DNA from: Entrophospora sp. SA101
Taxonomy: Eukaryota > Glomeromycota > Glomeromycetes > Entrophosporales > Entrophosporaceae
Direction of reading: 5' to 3'
Assembly (NCBI GenBank): GCA_958430865.1
Contig: CAUDNR010001333.1
Coordinates: 1 to 11,679 of the forward strand
Length of the DNA: 11,679 bases
This document shows positions 1 through 8,740 of the stretch, in pieces (positions within the stretch are counted from its first letter, which is position 1; each line of letters starts with the position of its first letter). The position numbers were made by a program, and so were the translations under genes. Under the pieces are notes generated by a model. The model made no database searches, was not told the DNA's origin, and was given only the letters and a program-made list of their open reading frames with translations.

Positions 1-458
1 TTGTAAAATTAAATTTGTATATTTAAAATAATAGAAAATTTTTAGACAATTAATTACCCATATTTTTAGGAATTGACAAAGTCCAAGGTAAATTTGGTGT
101 GGTTGGGATAGAAATTTGTGGTTGAGGTTTAGTAACTTTTGCTTTTGATCCTTTTTAGTCACGTGAAAAGGACAGGGGACAGTTATAAGTGGCTGGTTCC
201 CTGTCCCCTGTCCTTTTCAATATTTACCCACTAAATCTGCAAAAGGACAGGGCTTGGGACAGTTGACCCACATGAAAATATGAAAAAGGACAGGGAAAAC
301 CTTGGGACAGTTGTGGCGCGGAAGTGGGACAAGGCATACTGTCCCCTGTCCTTTTCGAGTTTTCCGAGTAAAAAATTGAAAAGGACAGGGGACAGGTTTA
401 CTGTGCCGCACCTGTCCCTCAGCTTTTTTCGCATAATTTCTTGAAAGGACAGGAAATT
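1..458. repeat. Left arm of a long inverted repeat (partner 11042-11500)
   Basis: Position n here pairs with position 11501-n at the other end of the window. I compared bases 1-420 with the reverse complement of 11081-11500 and saw no mismatch. From 421 to 458 there are a base change and a one-base indel, and homology then ends. The arm includes terminal-repeat copy A (157-456) and 156 bases of AT-rich sequence outside it. Since base 1 is still inside the repeat, the true outer limit lies beyond the window. Confidence 0.95.
157..456 (+). repeat. Transposon terminal repeat, copy A (hairpin array)
   Basis: A block clearly GC-richer than its surroundings, starting AGTCACGTGAAAAGGACAG. It holds 14 copies of GGACAG or its complement CTGTCC. 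Three palindromes are visible. The first has arms of about 19 bases around a 16-17 base loop (164-217). The second has 18-base arms around a loop of about 21 bases (340-397). The third is shorter, near 386-418. Related copies are B (4743-5031), C (9911-10067, inverted) and D (11042-11344, inverted). Long terminal inverted repeats are typical of Mutator-like elements. A and D are the best preserved. Confidence 0.88.
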
Positions 459-540
459 AATATTTAATTAAAGAACTTTTTGTAAAAATTCCTTTATTTT
501 TATTAATAAGAAAAAATATAAACAAGTAATAAATAAATCA

Positions 541-1172
541 TTAACAATCATCAGAAGTGATAATTATTGTTTCTGTATATTTTTTATCTTTATCTTTTAT
601 TCTTTTACTCCGACGAACTTCGTGTTTTCTAGTTTTTAAAAATTTATTTAGCATGATGTTTATGTAAAAATAACAGACAAATCAATACAAATTACCTCTT
701 AGATTTGTTTATTTTTGATTGATTATTTGTTTTCTTCTCTTTGGTTGAATCATTACTACTAATTAAAGTATATTTGTTGTTAACTTCAGTTAGATAAAGT
801 AAAATTATAGAAATAAAGATTATTCACCTTTTAACATAATAATATTGGTGTTCTTTGTTTCTAAAATAATTAACCACTAAAAAAAGAAATAAAAAAATTA
901 ACTCTGTTGAATAACTACGTAATACTTTTTTTGTAAATAAACTTACAATCTATTCCTGAAATATTTTCTTCATTAGGAATTTTTATATTGTGATTATAAT
1001 CTGATGACAATTTTTCTAAAAAATTTTCTAAAAAATATTTATAAACATCAGTGATTGTATAAATGTAATAGTTGTTTTCATTTAATACTTACTTGCTCTA
1101 CTATTAGAATAATTGATGAATGAATTGGGATTATTCAATGTATAGGCCACTAAAACAGTCAAAGTTTGACAT
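541..1172 (-). pseudogene. 3' fragment of the GCM-transposase-USP gene (exons 5-9)
   Basis: A truncated copy of the end of the gene at 5118-8740. The proposed exons are 1172-1093 (about the last 26 codons of exon 5), 1027-947, 876-828, 758-696 and 628-541, ending in TAA. All junctions are GT...AG with TTTAG- or CTAG-type acceptors, and the phases match across every intron. Here the Lys/Arg-rich tail is fully open and ends TETIIITSDDC, whereas the longer copy has a stop codon at 5331-5333. The two last exons differ by a 12-base, in-frame indel, which argues that the tail was once under coding constraint. The copy lacks the domains and the start, so it cannot make the full product. Confidence 0.75.
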
Positions 1173-1951
1173 TGCATGATCTCTCTCTAAATCAGAACAT
1201 GAATGGTGAAATCTCAACAAATAAATCTGAACCAATAAAACGAACCTTCTACTGCTTAGATCATAATGCAAAAAAATATCCTAGTATTCTGGGAATTGGC
1301 AGAACTTATTTTGATAATATCATCTCACCATGGTAATGCTAAAAATGCCTCATTGAAATGCAGCTCTTTTGGTAAGTAGTAATTTACATATATGTTTATG
1401 TTTGTATATTAGGTTAATATTTTATTTATTCAATTATGTTTATATATAGAAATGCAATTTATTGAATATGCCAAAACTGATCCTTACAATCTATTTATAG
1501 AAGAAAAGAATCATTTACCTGCTCAATCAGGAGAAATATATCATGTTATAAATAATGAAGATGGCAGTAATGACCATAATAAAATTGGCAAATCATGCAT
1601 AGTTAAAAAAGTTAGATCAAATAACTGTAATGATGAAAACATTTATGCTGCTAAAATTATCAATGTCAATAATGGAAAATATGACAAAAACAGAATAATT
1701 GAATATAGAAATGAAATTGATATTTTTGAAAATATTGGACCATGAGAATATTATAAAGGTAGTTGATGATTATTTGACAAGGAGAATATTTTGCCCTATT
1801 TTTGTGGAGGATTATATTAAAACATTAAATGGTTTTATAAATTTCCAATGTTGGAAAAATTTTGCTTTCCAAATTTGTTCAGCTATAAAGGCAAGAACAT
1901 TTTTATTATATTTTTATTAATATTGTATTCAAATATTACATTTAATTTAAT

Positions 1952-2365
1952 TTGCAATTCGTGATAAACGGAAAGGATCGACATACATTTTTAATATGTA
2001 GTAAAATGCGGGATAATAAACATAATAAAATTAGTAAAAATAATATTGAGCTGATTTTAATTTTTAAAAATTTTAAAATGACTAAACATCCCAATTTAAC
2101 TGTAAATCTCATTTCAATAGGCCAAATAAAGCCACACTTGCACTATGACGTAGATTCTAGAGAATGGTGGGTTATGAAATGTAAAAGTAAACCAGAAGAA
2201 GGTGCGTTACTTTATCCAAGGAGAGTTGATTGGGAAACAAGCATAGAACAAAATGGCAGACAATACTATACATGTATTACTGAAGGCAATGAAAATAGTA
2301 ATTTATTGCCAGGATATAGATGTCGTTCTGGGTGCAAGTTTAACAAATTCCATCAACAGGTTTGA
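1952..2365 (+). pseudogene. Unrecognised coding remnant with Cys/Trp-rich end
   Basis: Open for 137 codons without a good start codon (it opens on TTG). The part after a possible acceptor TTTCAATAG at about 2121 looks most protein-like. It contains REWWVMKCKSK, ALLYPRRVDWET, QYYTCITEG and GYRCRSGCKF. A possible donor CAG/GTTTGA lies just before the stop. It may be an upstream exon of the remnant at 2493-3100, but the phase does not match as it stands. I do not recognise the family and assign no function. Confidence 0.4.
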
Positions 2366-2492
2366 ATTAGTAGTTTTTTCTAAATAAAACAATAAACAAA
2401 AAAAAATTTTTTATATTCTATATTTAAATATATTAAAGTACATCATCATTAAAATCTATGTCTCAAATTACCACTTATTCTTAGAACCAGGT

Positions 2493-3100
2493 ATGGGATT
2501 GGATAAATTAAAGAAAGATGATATTAAAAAATTGTTGGATCAAAGAGACCTAAATTATGATGAAAAAAATAATCAATCAGATTCAGTTGTACTTTTAAGA
2601 ACAAACATTGAATTTGAAACAGATAATAAAATAGAAGGTAATAATTATTTTTCTAAACACCTAAATACTTGGCTAATTATATGTTTTTATTATCTAGAAG
2701 CAAAGAAAAGAATGGACTTAGATGTAATAATGGATGATGAAGATGATATGGATAATTTACAATCAAGAAAAAAAAAAAGAGCTTATCTATTATAGAAGAA
2801 CTATTTGATAAAATTCTTCCATTTATTTATATAGAAATTACTTCCCACTTGCTGGGCTTTGAAAGAAAATCAGGAATTAGGAAAGAAAGGCGGTGGAAAA
2901 CATATGTCTGATAAAGTAGTTGAGTTATTAAAAATCTTTTTCATACAGGTGATGCATGTAAAAGTGAATGATATACACCTAAAGAAATGCTTGAAGAATT
3001 GAAAAAAAACGTGGAAATAGGTGAGTTGGAAGTAATTGACATGCCAAAATTAAGTACAATTGAAAATTGTATTAGTAGGTATTCCGACAGCACAAGCTAG
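2493..3100 (+). pseudogene. Decayed gene with SAP-like N-terminus and conserved-looking tail
   Basis: The first exon (2493-2637) encodes LKKDDIKKLLDQRDL followed by LLRTNIEF, which fits the helix-extended-helix pattern of a SAP DNA-binding motif. An in-frame 60-nt intron (2638-2697, GTAATA...TCTAG) leads to an acidic run (DVIMDDEDDMD) and a basic run (RKKKR). A frameshift in the A-run near 2770 then breaks the frame. Further pieces are WALKENQELGKKGGGKHM (from about 2850), KVVELLKIFF and YTPKEMLEELKK through TIENCISRYSDS to a TAG at 3098. A TGA at 2969-2971 sits where Arg (CGA) is likely, and another frameshift lies near 2940. It is probably the remnant of a transposon-associated or DNA-binding protein. 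This is inferred from domain pattern alone. Confidence 0.5.
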
Positions 3101-4089
3101 AAATTGCTAAAAAAACAAATAAAATAACTAAATAAATAGTTTTTATTACTTTTCTCAAGTAAATCATAATAAGTGAATTTATTTTAATAGTATGTTTTTC
3201 TACCCATAATCCTGAGCTGATTTTGAATTTGTGCTTTAGTAGTAAAAAAATAAATGTATAGTTTCTTAACAAGAAAAAAAATTATAGATTATACTAATGT
3301 TTTTTATTATGCATGAGTGTGGTACTTGATAATAAGGTTTTGTGTCAGCAGGAGATAAAGTTACGTGATAAAAATTATTTTATTATAAAATCAAGAAATC
3401 TTGCCCCAATCTGCATTATGTAATTTCTTTCTGTTTCTGGCGAATTGCGAATTAATCATTTTAAACATTACCATAGTTGTGCATATATCTTTTATACTAC
3501 ATTTTAATTTTTTTATTCCCTCTAGTACATTCATGAAAATCACATAATGCATTGAGACATCAAACCTGACAACATCATGTTTACAGATTCTAGTTTTAAT
3601 CAAGTTAAGTTGATTGATTTTGGTGAGTCAAAAATAAATAGAAGGATCTATTAACAGCATGGGCAATTATATTGAACAGACCAGAACAGATTTAGTTGGG
3701 ACACCCTTATTTGTTGCACCTGAACTTGCCAAGGCATTCAAAGATAGTATTGAGATTTTTTCAACAGATAATGATAGTGATGGTGATACTGCTCAATATG
3801 AATATGACAAATCTATTGATATCTGGTCATTTGAGATAGTAAATTACTATATGTTGTCAAAAAAATATCCTTGGAATGTTAATAATCATGTTGAAGAAGA
3901 TCAAATGATTATACTAAGCTTTATGACAATATAATGAAAGGTGACCTATATTTTTCTACATTTAAAACAATTAGAAGTGATATTAATGAAAATAAAACTG
4001 TTGTGGATTTTATTCTTAAATTGTGTCAGGTAGATAGAGATAAAAGGATGTCATCTGAACAAGCATTGCAGCATACAATGTTTAGTTAA

Positions 4090-4742
4090 TTTATATGGAC
4101 AAAGAAATAATAATGATAATTTTAATTATTTTATACATCTGGCAAACTTGATGATCAAATACATACTCTAATCAAACTGAATACATTGTATTGAATGTAA
4201 TTCTTTTCATTTGTTGAAGTTGTATATGCAATAAAAAAAAGTTTAAATCTACCTATTTCATCATATAAGGTTTAATTGGATTGGTTAATTGAACATTATT
4301 AATATTAATATCATTTAAAGGGCAATGACAATATTTTTGGATATGAACTAAATAGTTATCTATCATTTTTTTTTTATTACTATTATTATTGTCAAGATCT
4401 TTAGCATATATTTGATACTATATGTTCATTATATCATAAGATTTTGTTGCACATTACTATAGTTAAAAACAGTAATAATAGTAGCAATTCTAGATTGTGA
4501 ATATAGATTATTCACTCCCTTCTTATTTATCATCAAATTTTTTTTTATATTGATGATAATTTTAAAACCTCAAGCATTGACATGCTAGGCCTCTATGTCT
4601 TCAAATGAATTGAGATAAACAGTTTATGTTGCTGATAACTATTTTGAGTTTAGAAAAATATTGCTTTCCTGTTATCATAAAAAGTGGTCTCTTCTTGTAA
4701 AATATTCAACTACATTTTTACAACCTTGAAAAATATTTTTTG
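4090..4742. other. AT-rich spacer between kinase pseudogene and inner transposon
   Basis: No open frame of note on either strand and no sequence shared with the other repeats in the window. An AATAAA-containing A-run near 4230 could serve as a polyadenylation signal for the former kinase gene. Homology to the transposon terminal repeat begins sharply at 4743. Confidence 0.6.
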
Positions 4743-5031
4743 AGTCACATGAAAAGGACAGAGGACAGTTATAAGTGGCTGGTTCCCTGTCCCCTGTCCT
4801 TTTCAATATTTACCCACTAAATCTGCAAAAAGACAGGACTTGGTACATGAAAATATGAAAAAGGACAGGGAAAACCTTGGGACAGTTGTGGTGCGGAAGT
4901 GGGACAAGGCATACTGTCCCCTGTCCTTTTCAAATTTTCTGAGTAAAAAATTGAAAAGGACAGGAGACAGGTTTACTGTGCTGCACCTGTCCCTTGGCTT
5001 TTTTTGCATAATTTCATGAAAAGGACAGGAA
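4743..5031 (+). repeat. Transposon terminal repeat, copy B
   Basis: Same hairpin array as copy A, starting AGTCACATGAAAAGG. Compared with A it has lost several CpG sites to TpG or CpA. Examples are CACGTG to CACATG, GGCGCGG to GGTGCGG, CCGAGT to CTGAGT, GCCGCAC to GCTGCAC and TCGCAT to TTGCAT. It also lacks about 13 bases near 4845. It forms the 3' end of the inner element, just downstream of the gene's polyadenylation signals. Confidence 0.88.
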
Positions 5032-5117
5032 ATTTATATTTAACTAAAAAATTTCTTGTAAAAATTCCTTTATTTTTATTAATAAGAAACAATATAAACA
5101 AAGTAATAAATAAATAA

Positions 5118-5330
5118 TTAACAATCATCAGAAGTGATAATTATTGTTTCTGTATATTTTTTATCTTTATCTTTTATTCTTTTACTCCAACAAACTTCAG
5201 TGCTTTCAGCAGTCACTCTAGTTTTTAAAATTTTATTTAGCATGATGTTTATGTAAAAAAATAACAGACAAATCAATACAAATTACCTCTTAGATTTGTT
5301 TGATTTTGATTGATTATTTGTTTTCTTCTC
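5118..5330 (-). pseudogene. Untranslated remainder of the transposon gene tail (rest of exon 8, exon 9)
   Basis: Downstream of the TAA at 5331-5333 the frame stays open through the rest of exon 8 (to 5287), across an intron at 5286-5218 (GTAATT...CTAG) and through exon 9 (5217-5118, stop TAA). It would encode a Lys-rich stretch and an end SDDC identical to the copy at 541. Overlapping AATAAA signals lie about 40 bases further at 5080-5069. The stop therefore looks like a secondary mutation, A to T when compared with the other copy. Confidence 0.65.
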
Positions 5331-8300
5331 TTAGGTTGAATCATTGCTACTAATTAAAGTATATTTGTTGTTAACTTCAGTTAGATAAAGTAAAATTATA
5401 GAAATAAAGATTATTCACCTTTTAACATAATAATATTGGTGTTCTTTGTTTCTAAAATAATTAACCACTAAAAAAAGAAATAAAAAAATTAACTCTGTTG
5501 AATAACTACGTAATACTTTTTTTGTAAATAAACTTACAATCTATTCCTGAAATATTTTCTTCATTAGGAATTTTTATATTGTGATTATAATCTGATGACA
5601 ATTTTTCTAAAAAATTTTCTAAAAAATATTTATAAACATCAGTGATTGTATAAATGTAATAGTTGTTTTCATTTAATACTTACTTGCTCTACTATTAGAA
5701 TAATTGATGAATGAATTGGGATTATTCAATGTATAGGCCACTAAAACAGTCAAAGTTTGACATGTTATATTTTTTGATTCTAAATGTGCCATTCCTCCAT
5801 CCTCCAAATCATTATATCTGTAGACAGCCATTTGATCATTGAAGCTTCGTATTACTTTACAGTAGAAATGGTGTCCACCTGGTAAAGTACTAAATGCACG
5901 AGCTGTCAACATATATTCCAAAGTTTCTTCACTTGATTTGCAATAAAGATGCAATGGAAAGTCTAATTGATTTGATGAATGATATGAATTACCATCTCTC
6001 TGAGTCAATTCAAATATTAAAATTGGTGGATAAGAAATAATATATTCTTCATAATTAATTTTCCGATTAATACATTGACCAAGATTTGAACGAACATAAG
6101 GACAGGGTTCATCAGGATGTACACGAAAAATTATTTCATTCTTATTTGTGAATAATGCAGAAACTTGCCCATTTAAATGTGGGTTTTCTTTAAAAAAAGG
6201 ACCATCAAAACCCTCCATCCCATTTATTGAGTAAAATGGTTTAATTGGTATTGTAGAAATTTTAATATGTCCCGAATTACATGTCCATTTTCGCAATCCA
6301 AGAACACAAAAACCTGATACTAAATTAATTGATTCTTTTTCTTCTGCAATAATTTTTTCGAACCAATTTGTTATTGAACCAAATTGGTTGTCTTCTTCCC
6401 ATTGTTTTTCAATTATATGTTGACGAATCATCTCTCTACCATTATTGAGACTGGTTTTAACATTCTTTGTTCCCAAAGCATCCCTAAGAGTAAAACTTAT
6501 GTGAAGTTTTTTTAATCCGGAACCATTGTTTTGCATGGTTCCAATATTAGATGGCCACCATGTCACATTGTTAAGATAACAAGTATATAATATTTCTAAT
6601 AAGGCAGTGACATAACAAGAATTTCTGTTATGTGAATATGATTGGTATTTTTGTGATTCAATATTATTGTTCTCTATTCCTTTATTATTTTTCAAAAGAG
6701 CTTTGGTTGTATCTGGTGGTCTGCGATCATTCACACCTGCACCTTGCTTGATTTTTTTTCGTGATGGTTTAGTAGACCCATATAATTCAGCGACTTTTTT
6801 CCAAGGCTCCACATCACCATATTTTAAAGAATGACCTTTAGTTCGATTTTGAAAATCTACTTCTAAAGAAATTACAAATAATAATAGATTTTCAAGACCT
6901 ACATGTAAAAAATAAATAAATAAATATTTAATTCAAATTTCAAATATAGATTAAAATAATAAATAATAAATAATACCTGTTATAATTGATTGTTGTGTAG
7001 TTCCGCACATATAATATTGGCGATGCATTGACTCTTGTGCATTAGTGGAATTTGGTAATGAGGCAGCTAAATCTGGATTCATTGAACTTAAAGCAGGAAA
7101 AAGAATTTTTCCCGCATCTGTGTAAATCCACCACTCTAACCATGTATTTGAATCTGGCCAGTTTTTTTTAATAAGTTTAACATTATCATCAAATTTTTCT
7201 TTTTCACAAATGTCCAAAAGTTTCATAACAGTTGAAACAAAATTGGCCGAAGAATCATGGCTTATGATGACATGGTTACGCGCAATTCTTGTTATGGATT
7301 GCTGGAAATGTTCTTGGCAACCTTTTAATAAAGACTTTGCTTCCTTTTCCAATGTAATTTCATGTGAATTGATTATGTCAATTGGCAGATTTTTGTCACA
7401 AATTTTTTGTAAACCATGCTCAATATATGCTTCAACAAAACCATTTCTCTCTGCATATAAATTATTATTTGGTGATTTTTTAACCTTATCAACCCATGAG
7501 AACAAATATTTGAAATGTTCTTTGTAGTGTACACCATCTTCTTTTAAAATTACAGAAATTAATATTGGTATCCACCTTTGGAGAAGAGGACAATATGTGG
7601 AACTATTATTATAATAATAAAGTCATTTTTGATTATTAGATATGTATTAATATTAATTTATATGTGAATTTCAACTTACCTAGATAGCAAAAAGGCATTC
7701 GCGAAATATTTATATGTGCTATCAGTTAAAATTCCCGAAAAGTTATTTTCAGAAAAGGCTTGATTTTGCATCCAATCTGATTGTAAACATATAATTCCTT
7801 TATTTTGGAAATCTGCCTTTTGAACAAAGTTCGGGTGTTCTTCTTGAAATCTAAGAAAATCAATTACAAAATTATCACTATTTTTACGAGATATTTTTGT
7901 AATAATTTTTTCTTGGTCAATTATGCTTCGACGATAGTATGCAACACGATCATTGTTTGAGTATGCATCTGAAATATTTTTAACAGATCCCAATGGGCTA
8001 TTATTTTTGAATGATTGACCCACTTGAAGTTTTTTTGGTAATGTATCAGGAGTGGAAAGTATTCTTTCTTTAAATTTTTCCTTTTCAATGTTAAATGGTT
8101 TTGTTTGGAGGCATCTTCCATGTTGGTGATGCATATAATGAAGAAGAAAATAACGAAATCCACTTTTGTCAGGATTATCCAAACTAATGAATTTACAACT
8201 TGCTGAACATTTGATCCACTCCAAGGATCCTATTTTAAAAATGCGAATAAAATATGCAAATTAATAATTAATAAATCATAAATTAATTCTCATTTAATTT

Positions 8301-8740
8301 ACATACCACTACAAGTAGGAATAGGACATCCTTTTTTGACTTGTTCTTTTACTTTTCCACCATGATTTTTGATTTTTGGCCTGACTTGTGCCTTACATTT
8401 TGAACATTCAATCATTCCCAAACACCGTTTAAGATTTATTTGTGCATTATAGACAGAATTTCTTCTTGATTCTGAACATTCAAAAGCCCAACCATTTTGG
8501 AGCCAATCTTTTGGTTTAGTAGTATATTTAAAGATCAAGTTTCCGCAAGGCCAATGTGGGTAGTCTTTGCCTTCATCTTCATGGGAATTAGTACAATCAT
8601 GACTAGGTTCTACAAGCAATTTAAATTTTTTGACAATAAGTCAAATTAAATTATTAACGTTAAAATATTCTGAATTGTAGTCTACCTTGATTAATTGTTT
8701 CTTCAAATTTTTTGATGAATTCAGCAAACTTATTGTTCAT
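5331..8740 (-). CDS. Fusion protein: GCM-type zinc domain, MULE-like transposase, USP-like cysteine protease
   Basis: Proposed exons are 8740-8686, 8609-8307, 8229-7680, 7602-6977, 6898-5684, 5618-5538, 5467-5419 and 5349-5331, giving 965 residues up to a TAA. The ATG at 8740 has A at -3 (AAAAATGAAC). Introns are 65-78 nt, start GTAAGT, GTATGT, GTATTA, GTAGAC or GTGAAT, end in AG, and all preserve frame. The order is a GCM domain (about 35-159), a DDE transposase region (265-495) with D289, C398 and H401, and a basic linker (556-571). A USP-like domain follows with C606, H854 and D875, then a charged tail. Expected role: DNA-binding transposase of the surrounding element, acting in the nucleus. 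The protease may spare the protein or its partners from ubiquitin or SUMO marking. If the intron at 5683 is retained, translation ends at 5673. The second catalytic Asp seems absent, so activity is doubtful. Confidence 0.8.
5740..6641 (-). other. USP-like (peptidase C19-type) cysteine protease domain
   Basis: Residues about 598-895, all in exon 5. The Cys box is NRNSCYVTALLEILY with C606 (6615-6617). A beta-strand pattern PPILIFELTQRD followed by LDFPLHLYC matches the P-x-I-L-I-x-E-L ... FPLxL signature of USP cores. The His box is LPGGHHFYCKVIR (H854 at 5871-5873, H855) with YNDL and D875 after it. Cys pairs at C-x-H (WTCNSGH) and CPYVRSNLGQC could be a reduced finger zinc site. The Cys-to-His distance of 248 residues is short for a USP. 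Ulp1-type proteases are known in some plant MULEs. This domain looks like C19 rather than Ulp1, but substrate (ubiquitin, SUMO or other) is unknown. Confidence 0.7.
7026..7795 (-). other. MULE-like DDE transposase core
   Basis: Residues about 265-495, over exons 3 and 4. Motifs are ILTDSTYKY with the likely first catalytic Asp D289 (7721-7723), RWIPILISVILKED with YKEHFKYLF, then AERNGFVEAYIEHG. Next come GCQEHFQQS with the CxxH pair C398/H401, WLEWW, and STNAQES (488-494), which resembles the TNxxES motif of MULEs. The residue four before AER, where the second catalytic Asp is expected, is Asn (N349, 7464-7466). Which acidic residue is the third catalytic one is not clear from the sequence. 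Confidence 0.7.
8111..8562 (-). other. GCM-type zinc-binding DNA-binding domain of the transposon protein
   Basis: Residues about 35-159, over exons 2 and 3. Matching features of the glial-cells-missing/WRKY-GCM1 fold are a WP.G start (W38), NGWAFECS, NLKRCLGMIEC (C81, C87, C90), RP followed by basic residues, CPIPTC (C113, C118), then SLEWIKC (C127, C131), and a closing HHQHGRC (H153, H154, H156, C159). The cysteine and histidine spacing supports zinc binding. In MULE proteins such domains bind the terminal repeats. Applied here that is inference, with the GGACAG array as the natural target. Confidence 0.78.

Larger units (their letters stand above)
157..1172 (+). repeat. Direct repeat of 4743-5763
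   Basis: About 1 kb of terminal repeat plus transposon 3' end, aligned to 4743-5763 with a constant offset of 4591 in the right part and small indels on the left. Homology stops abruptly after GACAT at 1172 (5763 in the other copy). Left of 157 and 4743 the two flanks are unrelated, which marks the element boundary. Confidence 0.92.
1891..3525 (+). other. 1.6-kb kinase intron carrying a foreign gene remnant
   Basis: The kinase reading joins exactly across this segment: FAFQICSAIK before it and YIHENHIMH after it, in phase 0. The donor side reads AAAG/GCAAGA and the acceptor CCCTCTAG/TAC. All other introns in the window are about 60-80 nt, so this one is about twenty times longer. It contains coding-like stretches at 1952-2365 and 2493-3100. 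From 3101 to 3525 I see only AT-rich sequence. Confidence 0.7.
1199..4089 (+). pseudogene. Decayed protein kinase gene (exons 1199-1371, 1450-1890, 3526-4089)
   Basis: Eukaryotic protein kinase domain split over three exons. Visible parts are the beta-3 lysine in YAAKII, an alpha-C segment RNEIDIFENI, the alpha-E segment FAFQICSAIK, then YIHENHIMH, DIKPDN, the DFG at 3616-3624, VAPEL (activation-segment APE, 3713-3727), DIWSF and the closing RMSSEQALQH. The gene is broken in many places. There are TAA codons at 1334 and 1340, a phase mismatch across the first intron (1372-1449), and a frameshift near 1738. The HRD arginine is TGA at 3553-3555. Further frameshifts lie near 3640 and 3910. The glycine loop is degenerate (IGKS). 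The second intron (1891-3525) begins GC rather than GT and holds another gene remnant. The family is expanded in mycorrhizal fungi, and the substrate is unknown. Confidence 0.85.
4743..5763 (+). repeat. Direct repeat of 157-1172
   Basis: Second copy of the 1-kb transposon 3' end. It carries the same exons 6-9 region but continues past 5763 into the intact part of exon 5, which the copy at 157-1172 does not. Two coding differences matter: an in-frame TAA at 5331-5333 and a 12-base insertion in exon 9. Confidence 0.92.

Noticed and set aside
217..434. Overlapping 64-83 residue open frames inside terminal repeats (also 4803-5009 and 11019-11284)
   Set aside because: They arise from the hexamer array, appear on both overlapping frames, have repetitive Pro/Cys/Phe-rich content from CTGTCC units, and merely recur because the repeat recurs.
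157..456. CRISPR-like array
   Set aside because: The repeated unit is only 6-18 bases, occurs in both orientations at irregular spacing and forms transposon terminal hairpins. The window is eukaryotic with spliced genes.
3072..3603. Two - strand open frames of 66 and 70 codons
   Set aside because: The first is low-complexity AT-rich sequence in the kinase intron. The second is antisense to the kinase catalytic-loop exon.
5673..6812. Stand-alone protease gene starting at 6812
   Set aside because: The frame begins on GTG without a good start. A clean 78-nt intron (6976-6899) joins it in phase to the transposase exon, so a fusion is the better reading.
7210..7527. 105-codon open frame on the + strand
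   Set aside because: Antisense shadow of transposase exon 4. The - strand has the motifs and the matching splice sites.
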